Of a stretch of DNA of 64,000 bases, positions 8,900 through 16,679 are shown piece by piece. The stretch spans positions 1,054,001 through 1,118,000 of the forward strand of contig NZ_CP099466.1 in the NCBI RefSeq assembly GCF_023921125.1, in the 5' to 3' direction. Source of the DNA: Arthrobacter caoxuetaonis (lineage in GTDB: Bacteria > Actinomycetota > Actinomycetes > Actinomycetales > Micrococcaceae). The position numbers were made by a program, and so were the translations under genes. The notes beneath the pieces were generated by a model. It saw nothing but the letters and a program-made list of their open reading frames with translations, made no database searches and was not told where the DNA came from. Every line of letters begins with the position of its first letter. Positions within the stretch are counted from its first letter, which is position 1.

Positions 8900-10027
8900 G
8901 TGGCAACTTCTTTCGTGAGGCGCGGGCTCAAACTCGGCGGCCAGGCCGCCGTCATGGTGGCCCTCATCCTGGGGCTCGTGGCCTTTGTCGGCACCAACAA
9001 GTCCGTCGTCCTGAAAGTGGACGGCGAATCCAGCGACATCCTGACCTTCGGCGGCACCGTTGAGGACGTCCTGGAAAAGGCCGACATCCAGCTGGCTGCG
9101 GCGGACCTCGTTGTTCCCGCTCCCGGCACCGAGGTGCAGGACGGCACCACGATCGAAGTCATCACTGCCAAGACCGTTGACGTGAACGTCGACGGCACAG
9201 GCCACACCATCCAGACCACCGGAGCGACGGTCGCCGACCTGGTCTCCGAACTCCGGGTCTCGACAAAGTCATCCCTCTCCGCCTCGCTGGACACTTCGCT
9301 CACCAAGCTGACCGGGCTCTCCATCTCCACCCCCAAGTCAGTCCTGCTGGTAGCAGACGGCAAAACCACTCAGGTTGAGACCACGGCCGGCACGGTCCGC
9401 GAACTTCTCCAGGAGACCGGCACCGAGCTTGCTCCGGCGGACCGGATCTCGGTTCCTGTCCGCGCGGACATCACTGACGGCATGGTCCTTAAAGTCACCC
9501 GCGTCCTGACCGGTTCCCAGGACACCGTCACCGAAGCTGTCCCCTACGAGACCCGTTCGGTCGAGGACCCGGAACTCTTCGAAGGCGAAAAGAACGTCAC
9601 GGCAGCCGGTGTCCCGGGCGAACGCACGCTCGTCTTCAACACGGTCATCCTCGACGGACGCGAAGTCAGCAGGAGCCTGGCCAGCGAAACACTCAACGTG
9701 GCACCGGTTGCGGAGACCGTAGCCGTAGGGACCAAGAAGCGTCCCGCGCCGGCTGCGCCGGCTGGAGGCACCGCGCCGGCCGGAGGCACCTGGGCAGCGC
9801 TCGCCCAGTGCGAGTCCGGCGGAAACTGGCACATCAACAGCGGCAACGGCTACTACGGCGGACTCCAGTTCAGCACGCAGAGCTGGATCGGAGCCGGAGG
9901 CGGCGCCTACGCCCCCGTAGCGAGCGACGCGACACCCGAGCAGCAGATTGCCGTCGCGGAGAACCTCCGCGCGAACGGCGGCTGGGGTCACTGGCCCTCC
10001 TGCGCGCGGAAGCTCGGACTCCTCTAG
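8900..10027 (+). CDS. rpf: Resuscitation-promoting factor, RpfB type (secreted peptidoglycan hydrolase)
   Basis: The 375-residue exported protein has a basic N-terminus followed by one hydrophobic helix (about residues 10-32), either a signal anchor or an uncleaved signal peptide. Three DUF348 repeats follow (about 38-85, 95-140, 150-195), recognisable by repeated segments on the pattern of VEDVLEKADIQLAAADLVVP. A G5 domain comes next (about 205-285) and then the C-terminal transglycosylase-like Rpf domain (about 298-375). The catalytic Glu sits in AQCESGGNWHINSGNGYYGG and the domain ends GGWGHWPSCARKLGLL. Rpf proteins cleave peptidoglycan and stimulate exit from dormancy. The start is GTG with only a weak ribosome-binding site, but it gives the expected basic N-region. 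Confidence 0.95.
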   Translation: MATSFVRRGLKLGGQAAVMVALILGLVAFVGTNKSVVLKVDGESSDILTFGGTVEDVLEKADIQLAAADLVVPAPGTEVQDGTTIEVITAKTVDVNVDGTGHTIQTTGATVADLVSELRVSTKSSLSASLDTSLTKLTGLSISTPKSVLLVADGKTTQVETTAGTVRELLQETGTELAPADRISVPVRADITDGMVLKVTRVLTGSQDTVTEAVPYETRSVEDPELFEGEKNVTAAGVPGERTLVFNTVILDGREVSRSLASETLNVAPVAETVAVGTKKRPAPAAPAGGTAPAGGTWAALAQCESGGNWHINSGNGYYGGLQFSTQSWIGAGGGAYAPVASDATPEQQIAVAENLRANGGWGHWPSCARKLGLL

Positions 10028-10053
10028 GCCCGGCCGGCCGGACCACTGAATCC

Positions 10054-10101
10054 GCATCAGCCCTGGCAGTCCTGGACAAGGGACTCTGCCAGGGCTGATG
10101 C
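10054..10101. terminator. 16-bp perfect hairpin between convergent rpf and regulator gene
   Basis: GCATCAGCCCTGGCAG (10054-10069) pairs perfectly with CTGCCAGGGCTGATGC (10086-10101) around a 16-nt loop. It lies 27 nt after the rpf stop and overlaps the last codons and stop of the convergent minus-strand gene. No T-run follows on either strand, so it may stop transcripts with Rho or protect 3' ends. Confidence 0.6.
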
Positions 10102-11295
10102 ATGTCCGGAACGGTCCATTGCACCGGCCCTGAGGAACAGGGCAACACTCTCCTGCAGGCGCTCGGCTGCCTGCCGGCTCTCGCCGAGTGACGCCAGGCT
10201 GATGCCCAGTTGAAGGGCAACCTCTGCTGCTGTCTGCGGCGCCAGCCGCTCCCGCTCGGCGTACGCCTGGGACAGGAGGATGACCGCTTCGACGTTGTTC
10301 CCCCGCAGGTGCTGCCAGCGGCCGCGTGAGTGGAGCAGGTCCAGGGTGTCGGATGAGGATTCACCGACGACGGCGAGAGCCGCCTGCGCTCTTTGCATAC
10401 AGTCCAGCGTCATGTCATCGTGCAGGCCCGAGGAGAGCCGCATGCTCGCCGATGCCTTGTTGAAGGAGGCCCAGAGCTCAAGGTCCTGCCGGGGGCTGAG
10501 AAGCGTGGCGGCCCGCTGGTGGAACGCCTGGCCGCCTGTGCTGTCACCGCGCCGGAAAGCCACGTTTCCAACCGTCCAGAAACCCTTGCCTGCTGCGGTG
10601 GCATCAGGCACCGTGTCGAGCAGCGGGAGCAGCAGGACGCGGCAGATCTCCCAGGCTTCCGCCACCTTCCCGCTTTCGGTCAGGGCAGCTGCCAGGCACT
10701 GGTACGCCTCAAGAAGGACCACGCCGCCTTTGGCAGGGGCCCCCTCGGCTGCCGCGACTGCCGCCTTCGCCTGGCTGACAGCCTGGGCCAGGTTGCCTGA
10801 GCCCTGATACGCCGTTGCCAGAAGTGCCCGGGCACGGGCGCGAAGCGGGTCCCGCCTCAGGGCCAGCGGGTGCCGTGCCAGCAGCTGCGCCTGCTGGATG
10901 CATCCGGCATAGTTCTCCAATTTGAGCTGGGAGCGTGCGGCGAGGAAGGACAGGTCCCACCATTCGTCCACGTCCTGTTCAGCCAATGCGGCGGCTGCCC
11001 CGGCCAGAGCCTGATCCAGGCAGTGCCGGTAGCTCCGTTCGTCCCACGACTGGGAGGCGCTCAGCGAGAGGTAGAGCGCACTCGCTGTTCCGCCCGGCCG
11101 CCGGAGGGCGCCCGGGGCTGCTGCAAGCTGCTGCACAAAGTGTTGGATCGCGCCGGGTCCCGGTTCCCGGCGTCCGGCTTCAAGCAGTGAAACGTCGCGC
11201 TCACGCAGCATCGGCGCAGCCAGTTCGGCACGGCTGAGGAAGCGACCCCGCCGTGCAGTCCTAAGCTTTTCGCCAAAGGTTTTGCCCATCGCCAT
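10057..11295 (-). CDS. XRE-type helix-turn-helix regulator with long alpha-helical C-terminal region
   Basis: The 412-residue product begins with a Cro/C1-type HTH (about residues 8-60) containing SRAELAAPMLRERDVSLLEA and then GRREPGPGAIQHFVQQLAA. The remaining 340 residues are rich in Ala and Leu with periodic aromatic and small residues, consistent with TPR-like helical repeats. The same two-part plan is found in Rgg, PlcR and AfsR-like sensors, but no specific subfamily is recognised and no ligand can be named. ATG codons at 11295 and 11289 are both possible. It is divergent from the rsmA region, and an imperfect palindrome at 11307-11339 just upstream is a candidate self-operator. Confidence 0.8.
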   Translation of the reverse strand: MAMGKTFGEKLRTARRGRFLSRAELAAPMLRERDVSLLEAGRREPGPGAIQHFVQQLAAAPGALRRPGGTASALYLSLSASQSWDERSYRHCLDQALAGAAAALAEQDVDEWWDLSFLAARSQLKLENYAGCIQQAQLLARHPLALRRDPLRARARALLATAYQGSGNLAQAVSQAKAAVAAAEGAPAKGGVVLLEAYQCLAAALTESGKVAEAWEICRVLLLPLLDTVPDATAAGKGFWTVGNVAFRRGDSTGGQAFHQRAATLLSPRQDLELWASFNKASASMRLSSGLHDDMTLDCMQRAQAALAVVGESSSDTLDLLHSRGRWQHLRGNNVEAVILLSQAYAERERLAPQTAAEVALQLGISLASLGESRQAAERLQESVALFLRAGAMDRSGHASALAESLVQDCQG

Positions 11296-11306
11296 ATCCG
11301 CCGTTC

Positions 11307-11339
11307 GCCTTGGTGCGGCAGACTTAAGTCCGCCAAGGC
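11307..11339. promoter_or_regulatory. Imperfect palindrome, candidate operator of the XRE-type regulator
   Basis: GCCTTGG at 11307 and CCAAGGC ending at 11339 flank a central GACTTAAGTC (perfect 10-nt palindrome). The element sits 12 nt upstream of the regulator start in the divergent intergenic region, where autoregulatory sites of XRE proteins usually lie. Confidence 0.45.
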
Positions 11340-11402
11340 TCGAATGCTACCGGCGGGTGTTAAGCCGCGGGAGAGCAAAAGGGACAACCGAGGAGGAATC
11401 GC

Positions 11403-11468
11403 ATGAACACGTACCCCATGCATCCGGTGCAGTGCTCGAGGACGCGGGTTGGGGACTGGCCCGACTAG
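11403..11468 (+). CDS. Possible 21-residue small protein or leader peptide upstream of rsmA
   Basis: An ATG at 11403 is preceded by AGGAGGA at 11391-11397 with 5-nt spacing, a near-ideal Shine-Dalgarno sequence and the strongest noticed in the window. The ORF reads MNTYPMHPVQCSRTRVGDWPD and stops at 11468, 53 nt before the rsmA start. It has no hydrophobic stretch and no recognised relative. It could be a translated leader controlling rsmA, a small protein, or a chance ORF. The unusually good ribosome-binding site is the only real evidence. Confidence 0.35.
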   Translation: MNTYPMHPVQCSRTRVGDWPD

Positions 11469-11521
11469 GCGAAAGGTCCTTGGACACCGGAGAAGCAGGG
11501 CTCTGGCGCTAGTATTAGGCA

Positions 11522-12400
11522 GTGACTGATTCCGTTTCGACGCCCGCTTCCCGGCCCAAGCCGCTCCTCGGCGCCACCGATATCCGGGCGCTGGCCGAGG
11601 AACTCGATGTCCGCCCCACAAAAACCCTCGGACAGAACTTCGTCATCGACGGGAACACCATCCGCAGGATTGTTGCGGCGGCGTCGCTGGACCCGGAGGA
11701 AACCGTCCTGGAGGTTGGACCCGGACTGGGATCCCTGACCCTCGGCCTCCTGGATGCGGCCCGCGAGGTGGTCGCCGTCGAGATTGATCCGGTACTGGCT
11801 GGACGGCTCCCCGAGACCGTCCGCACCTGGCGTCCGGCGGAAGCACAGAACCTGCATGTGGTCCTGGCCGATGCCATGCGGGTGACCGAACTGCCCGCGG
11901 AGCCCACCGCCCTGGTCGCGAATCTTCCCTACAATGTTGCCGTTCCCGTGGTGCTGCACCTTCTGGAGAACTTTCCAAGCCTGCGCCACGGCCTGGTCAT
12001 GGTGCAGGACGAAGTTGCCGACAGGCTGGCGGCGAAGCCGGGCTCCAAGACGTACGGCGTGCCCTCGGTCAAGGCAGCCTGGTACGGGACCATGCGCAAG
12101 GCCGGCGTAATCGGGATGAACGTCTTCTGGCCTGCACCGAAGATTGCCTCCGGCCTGGTCGGGTTTGAGCGGCACACGCCGCCGGACACGACCGCCAGCA
12201 GGGAGGAAGTGTTCGCCGTCATTGATGCGGCCTTTGCCCAGCGCCGGAAGACGCTGCGCGCGGCCCTTGCCGGCTGGGCCGGGAGCCCGGCGGAGGCCGA
12301 GCGGGCGCTTCGGGCTGCCGGAGTCGACCCCAGTGCCCGCGGTGAGGTGCTGGATATCCATGCCTACACCCGGATCGCGGAGGCGCGGCACGCAGCATGA
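11522..12400 (+). CDS. rsmA: 16S rRNA (adenine-1518/1519-N6)-dimethyltransferase
   Basis: The 292-residue product (KsgA) dimethylates two adjacent adenines in helix 45 of 16S rRNA during small-subunit maturation. Motifs in order are [11 protein letters not shown] (about residues 38-48), the SAM-binding loop [17 protein letters not shown] (about 63-79), the acidic ribose contact [10 protein letters not shown] and the catalytic segment [12 protein letters not shown] (about 132-143). The C-terminal domain contains [15 protein letters not shown]. The start is GTG at 11522. The stop overlaps ispE by 4 nt (ATGA), so the two genes are translationally coupled. Confidence 0.97.
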   Translation: MTDSVSTPASRPKPLLGATDIRALAEELDVRPTKTLGQNFVIDGNTIRRIVAAASLDPEETVLEVGPGLGSLTLGLLDAAREVVAVEIDPVLAGRLPETVRTWRPAEAQNLHVVLADAMRVTELPAEPTALVANLPYNVAVPVVLHLLENFPSLRHGLVMVQDEVADRLAAKPGSKTYGVPSVKAAWYGTMRKAGVIGMNVFWPAPKIASGLVGFERHTPPDTTASREEVFAVIDAAFAQRRKTLRAALAGWAGSPAEAERALRAAGVDPSARGEVLDIHAYTRIAEARHAA

Positions 12401-13344
12401 GCATCCCGGGCATCCACACGGCGAGCGTCAGCGCGCCCGGAAAGATCAACGTTTCCCTGCAGGTGGGGCCGCTCCGTAAGGATGGCTACCACTCCGTGGC
12501 CAGCGTTTATCTGGCAGTGAGCCTGCTGGAGGACGTCCGGGCCACTGCGGGGCAGTCCGGAATCACTGTTGCCGTTGAAGGCGGCGGACCGCTGCGGATC
12601 CCCGTGGACGGCATCCCGCTGGGACCGGATAACCTCGTGGCCCGTGCGGCTGCGGAGCTGGCGCACCGGACCGGCCGCCGGGACCCGGCCGTGGATTTGC
12701 TGATCACCAAGCGGGTTCCCGTTGCCGGCGGCATGGGAGGCGGGTCCGCGGATGCGGCCGCTGCCCTCATGGCGTGCAACTCCTTGTGGGGAACCGGCCT
12801 CTCACACACCGAGCTGGCCTCGATTGCTTCCGGTCTCGGCGCGGACGTGCCGTTCGCCCTTGCCGGGGGAGCCGCCGTCGGGCTGGGGGTTGGAGACCAG
12901 CTGACCCCGCTGGACGCGGAAGCGTCCCTGCATTGGGTGCTGGTCGCTTCCTCGATCGGGCTGTCCACGCCGGGGGTGTACCGGCGGCTGGATGAACTGC
13001 GTGCGGGCAGAAACATCCCCGAACCAGCTGCAGCCGATCCCCGGGTCCTGGAAGCAGTCCGGTCCGGGAACGCTGCCGCGCTGGCCGGCGTTATCCATAA
13101 CGACCTGCAGGCTGCCGCACTGTCACTGGCGCCCCAGCTGGCACCTGTGCTGGACCGGGGACGGGAACTGGGTGCACTCGCCGGGATCGTGTCCGGATCC
13201 GGCCCCACCCTTGCTTTCCTGGCCGGCGGCGCGGCGGCAGCTGCGGACCTCGAATCGGCCCTGCGTGCCGAGGGGCACAACGCCCTTGCCGTGCACGGCC
13301 CGGCCCGCGGTGCGGAAGTCACCGCCCCGGCTGACATCACCTGA
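12397..13344 (+). CDS. ispE: 4-diphosphocytidyl-2-C-methyl-D-erythritol kinase
   Basis: The 315-residue GHMP kinase phosphorylates CDP-methylerythritol in the MEP pathway that supplies isoprenoids, including undecaprenyl carriers for cell wall and polysaccharide. The N-terminal [20 protein letters not shown] segment carries the family Lys and His. The ATP loop is [20 protein letters not shown] (about residues 107-126) and the C-terminal motif is [15 protein letters not shown] (about 265-280). Its start overlaps the rsmA stop by 4 nt, and the ABC-F gene starts 23 nt downstream, suggesting one transcript rsmA, ispE, ABC-F. Confidence 0.97.
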   Translation: MSIPGIHTASVSAPGKINVSLQVGPLRKDGYHSVASVYLAVSLLEDVRATAGQSGITVAVEGGGPLRIPVDGIPLGPDNLVARAAAELAHRTGRRDPAVDLLITKRVPVAGGMGGGSADAAAALMACNSLWGTGLSHTELASIASGLGADVPFALAGGAAVGLGVGDQLTPLDAEASLHWVLVASSIGLSTPGVYRRLDELRAGRNIPEPAAADPRVLEAVRSGNAAALAGVIHNDLQAAALSLAPQLAPVLDRGRELGALAGIVSGSGPTLAFLAGGAAAAADLESALRAEGHNALAVHGPARGAEVTAPADIT

Positions 13345-13367
13345 ACCACCGACGAAAGTAGCTCCGA

Positions 13368-15230
13368 TTGGCACACCTGCTTGGCGCTGAAAACCTCAGC
13401 ATCGCCTTTGGCACCCGCACCATCCTGGACGGCGTCTCGCTGGGACTGGACCAGGGCGACCGGATCGGCATGGTGGGACGCAACGGCGACGGCAAATCGA
13501 CCTTGATGCGCCTCCTCGCAGAGCGGCAGACGCCCGACGGCGGCAGGGTCACCCGCCGCCGCGACGTCACCGTGGGATACCTGGACCAATCCGATGTGCT
13601 CGACGGCGAACTCACCGTTGGACGCGCGATCGTCGGTGATGCCGCGGACCACGAATGGGCTTCCAACCCGCGGATCCGCGACGTCATGAGCGGGCTGGTC
13701 CAGGAAGTGGACTGGAACGCCAAGGTTTCCTCGCTTTCCGGCGGGCAGAAGCGGCGTGTCGCCCTCGCCAAGCTGCTGATGGGGGACGACGACGTCGTCA
13801 TGCTGGATGAGCCAACCAACCACCTCGACGTCGAAGGCGTCGCCTGGCTGGCCCGGCACCTGAAGCAGCGCTGGCGCGCCACCGACGGCGCGCTGCTGGT
13901 GGTCACCCACGACCGCTGGTTCCTTGACGAAGTCTGCACCCGGACCTGGGAAGTGCACGACGCCGTCGTCGATCCCTTCGACGGCGGTTATGCCGCGTAT
14001 GTGCTGGCCCGGGCCGAACGCGACCGCACGGCGGCCGTCGTTGAGGGCAAACGGCAGCAGCTGATCAAGAAGGAACTCGCCTGGCTGCGCCGCGGCGCAC
14101 CGGCCCGGACATCCAAGCCGAAGTTCCGGATCGAGGCCGCCAACACCCTGATCGCCGATGTTCCCGAGCCCCGGGACACCCTCTCGCTGAACAAGATGGC
14201 CACGGCGCGGCTGGGCAAGGACGTGCTGGACCTTGAGTCGGTCTCACTGACCCTGGGGGACACCGAACTCTTCCGCAATATCACCCTGCGCCTTGCTCCC
14301 GGCCAGCGGCTGGGAATCGTGGGTGTGAACGGCGCCGGCAAAACCACCCTGCTGCGCCTGCTCAACGGAACAGTGGAACCCACGTCGGGCCGGCTCAAGC
14401 GCGGCAAGACCGTGCAGACGGCTGTCCTCACCCAGGAGGTGCGGGAGCTGGATGAAGTCGCGGACCTGCGCGTTATCGAGGTCATCGAGAAGGAAAAGCG
14501 GGTCTTCAACGTTGGCGGACGCGAGTTGTCCGCCGGTCAGCTGGTGGAACAGCTGGGCTTCAGCTCCCAGCGCCAGTGGACACCGGTCCGCGAGCTTTCC
14601 GGCGGAGAACGCCGGCGGCTGCAGCTGCTCCGCCTGCTGGTGGGGGAGCCGAACGTGCTGATGCTGGATGAACCGACCAACGACCTGGACACCGACACCC
14701 TCGCAGCCGTCGAAGACGTGCTGGACGGCTGGCCTGGAACCCTGGTGGTGGTCTCGCACGACCGGTACCTGCTCGAACGCGTCACGGATACCCAGATGGC
14801 GCTGCTCGGTGACGGCAAGCTCCGGGACCTGCCCGGCGGCGTCGACCAGTACCTTGAGCTGCGCGAAGCAGCGCTGGCTTCCGGAGGAGCGGGCGGCGGA
14901 GGGGCCTCGCAGGCCACCCGCGCGGCGCAGGCCGGTGCCTCCCGTCCGGATGCTGCCCACGGAAGCGCCACGGCCACGGCCGTGGCAGGCAGCCTGTACT
15001 CCGAGGCGGACAAGCGTACGGCGCGGAAGGACCTCACCCGGATTGAGCGGCAGCTGAACAAGCTGGCCGCGCAGGCCGACAAGGTCCATGAGCAGATGAA
15101 TGCCGAAACTGCCGGCGGCAACCCCGACTTCGAACGGCTGGCAGACCTGAACGCCAAGCTCAAGGCCGTTGCTGCCGAGCAGGAGGAACTGGAAATGGAG
15201 TGGCTCGAGGCTTCGGAGATCCTGGAATAA
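13368..15230 (+). CDS. ABC-F family ATPase (Uup/EttA-like, ribosome-associated)
   Basis: The 620-residue soluble protein has two ABC ATPase domains and no membrane segments, the pattern of ABC-F translation factors. Domain 1 has Walker A GRNGDGKST, signature LSGGQKRRVAL and Walker B VVMLDEPTNHLD. Domain 2 has GVNGAGKTT, LSGGERRRLQL and VLMLDEPTNDLD. A charged helical linker lies between them, and an Ala/Gly-rich stretch (about 500-545) leads into a C-terminal coiled coil (about 555-620, from KRTARKDLTRIERQLNKLAA). That coiled coil is typical of the Uup branch. The start is TTG at 13368 with a weak ribosome-binding site, supported by the N-terminal AHLLGAENLSIAFG. It is the last gene of the rsmA, ispE run and is followed by a strong terminator. 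Confidence 0.93.
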   Translation: MAHLLGAENLSIAFGTRTILDGVSLGLDQGDRIGMVGRNGDGKSTLMRLLAERQTPDGGRVTRRRDVTVGYLDQSDVLDGELTVGRAIVGDAADHEWASNPRIRDVMSGLVQEVDWNAKVSSLSGGQKRRVALAKLLMGDDDVVMLDEPTNHLDVEGVAWLARHLKQRWRATDGALLVVTHDRWFLDEVCTRTWEVHDAVVDPFDGGYAAYVLARAERDRTAAVVEGKRQQLIKKELAWLRRGAPARTSKPKFRIEAANTLIADVPEPRDTLSLNKMATARLGKDVLDLESVSLTLGDTELFRNITLRLAPGQRLGIVGVNGAGKTTLLRLLNGTVEPTSGRLKRGKTVQTAVLTQEVRELDEVADLRVIEVIEKEKRVFNVGGRELSAGQLVEQLGFSSQRQWTPVRELSGGERRRLQLLRLLVGEPNVLMLDEPTNDLDTDTLAAVEDVLDGWPGTLVVVSHDRYLLERVTDTQMALLGDGKLRDLPGGVDQYLELREAALASGGAGGGGASQATRAAQAGASRPDAAHGSATATAVAGSLYSEADKRTARKDLTRIERQLNKLAAQADKVHEQMNAETAGGNPDFERLADLNAKLKAVAAEQEELEMEWLEASEILE

Positions 15231-15246
15231 CCTCCATCGAGATGAC

Positions 15247-15284
15247 AGAAACTGCCCGTATCGGCGCTGAAACGGGCAGTTTCT
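15247..15284. terminator. Rho-independent terminator after the ABC-F gene
   Basis: A perfect 13-bp stem, AGAAACTGCCCGT (15247-15259) with ACGGGCAGTTTCT (15272-15284), encloses a 12-nt loop and is followed by GCTATTT. It lies between the convergent ABC-F and TetR-Nudix genes and is likely bidirectional. Confidence 0.8.
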
Positions 15285-15315
15285 GCTATTTCGGTGAGAG
15301 GGAAAGCTGCAGGGG

Positions 15316-16410
15316 TTAGCCGTCGACGCCGGGGGCCGGGTTTTCCTGGGCCAGCAGCTGGGGCAGCACGTGATCGCGCAGCAGCGGGGAAATGTCGTTG
15401 CGGGCGAAGGCCTCCGCCGGGGTCAGCCAGAGGGTTTCCTCGATTTCCGCGGCAGCCTGGGGTGCCTTGGCAGCACCGCTTCCAAACGGACCCGGAACGT
15501 TCAGCCCAAAGAGGCCGGCATCGATGAACGTATTGGCTTCATTCGCAGCGGGCCCGTACCAGCGGCCAATGTCGGACAAATCCTCCGGCGCAACGTCGAG
15601 CCCCAATTCCTCATTAACCTCGCGCGCAGCGGCAGTACGGAAATCTTCACCAGGTTCAAGCTTGCCGCCGGGCTGCATGAAGCGGCGGGTGCCGCGTTTG
15701 CGGACCAGCAGGATGCGCCCCTCGCTGTCCCGCAGCAGGACTGCCGAAAGGGTCAGGACCACAGGCGCTCCGGCTCCGGGAATGTAGCCCAGTGCGGGTT
15801 CCTTCTGCAGGCCGGTGAGTCCGTTCCAGGACAGGTTCACCAGATGCGCGGCCACCGTCGCCTTGTCCGGAGAACGCGCATCCAGCCACCACTGCCCGGT
15901 CATCGCGACCATGCCCACCAGCATCTGGGCATACATTCCGCCGACTTCGGCGCTGAGGCCGCGGCTGCCGAATTCCTTGGAGAGAATGTGCTCCACGTCT
16001 GCGGCGATGCGCGAGAGCAGCGTGGAGAAGGTGCCTTCGGGCTGGGACGGAGGAGCATCGCGGACCAGGATGCGGAAACCGTCAGTGTGGTTTTCGATGT
16101 AGTCCAGGAGTGCATAGGCGGCCCGCTCCAGCAGGACGCGGGGACCGGCGTCGGCGCCCAGTGCCTCGGTGATGGCAGTAAGGAGCCGGTCGAATTCGGT
16201 GTCGACAACCTCCGTGTACAGGGCTTCCTTGGAACCGAAGTGTTCATAGACCACGGGTTTGGAGACTCCGGCGCCGGCGGCGATGTCCTCGATCGTGGCA
16301 CCCTCAAGTCCGCGCAGTGCGAAGAGGGAACGGGCGACGCCGATCAGCTGGGCCCTCCGCTGGATACCGGTCATGCGGGGCCTGGAGCGCGCCGCTGTTA
16401 TTCTCGCCAC
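15316..16410 (-). CDS. TetR-type regulator fused to a C-terminal Nudix hydrolase domain
   Basis: The 364-residue product has two recognisable parts in one frame. The N-terminal part (about residues 1-205) is a TetR regulator with HTH text EDIAAGAGVSKPVVYEHFGS followed by KEALYTEV, then a helical ligand domain containing GQWWLDARSPDKATVAAHLV. The C-terminal part (about 215-364) is a Nudix hydrolase with a complete Nudix box at GGKLEPGEDF...REVNEELGL, in which every catalytic G, E, R and EExG position is present. No stop or start signal separates them, so this looks like a true fusion rather than two adjacent genes. The start is GTG at 16410. It is divergent from tRNA-Gln. A sensor that binds or hydrolyses a nucleotide-linked ligand is an attractive but unproven idea. 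Confidence 0.88.
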   Translation of the reverse strand: MARITAARSRPRMTGIQRRAQLIGVARSLFALRGLEGATIEDIAAGAGVSKPVVYEHFGSKEALYTEVVDTEFDRLLTAITEALGADAGPRVLLERAAYALLDYIENHTDGFRILVRDAPPSQPEGTFSTLLSRIAADVEHILSKEFGSRGLSAEVGGMYAQMLVGMVAMTGQWWLDARSPDKATVAAHLVNLSWNGLTGLQKEPALGYIPGAGAPVVLTLSAVLLRDSEGRILLVRKRGTRRFMQPGGKLEPGEDFRTAAAREVNEELGLDVAPEDLSDIGRWYGPAANEANTFIDAGLFGLNVPGPFGSGAAKAPQAAAEIEETLWLTPAEAFARNDISPLLRDHVLPQLLAQENPAPGVDG

Positions 16411-16528
16411 TGTCCCAGTCTACGCATTCCCGCGCCGGCACCCCCGGCGGCCGGCGCTGGCCCAAGTCGCGGACGAGCCCGAAGACGTGGCAAACTTGAC
16501 TCTTGTGTGCAGCCGGCGCTGCATACTT

Positions 16529-16600
16529 TCCGCCCTGGTGTAACGGCAGCACCCCGGCCTTTGGAGCCGTGGAGTATAGGTTCGAATCCTATGGGCGGAA
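16529..16600 (+). tRNA. tRNA-Gln (anticodon TTG)
   Basis: A 72-nt cloverleaf: acceptor arms TCCGCCC (16529-16535) and GGGCGGA (16593-16599) with discriminator A at 16600, anticodon loop CTTTGGA giving anticodon TTG, and a TTCGAAT T-loop closed by a 5-bp stem. The 3' CCA is not encoded. It lies 79 nt upstream of glmU. Confidence 0.95.
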
Positions 16601-16679
16601 CGCAAAGGCGGCAGCCTCAACCTGGGGCAGGGAGCATCGCCCCGACCCCCTTCCGGACAACGTGTAGGAGCGCTTTTTC

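Noticed and set aside
12507..13958. 483-codon minus-strand ORF opposite ispE and the ABC-F gene
   Set aside because: It spans two well-supported plus-strand genes and shows low-complexity Ser/Arg/Ala text, so it is a shadow frame.
16411..16528. Promoter of tRNA-Gln just before the gene (CATACT near 16522)
   Set aside because: Transcription from a -10 at that position would start inside the tRNA, so it cannot be the promoter. No better pair was found upstream.
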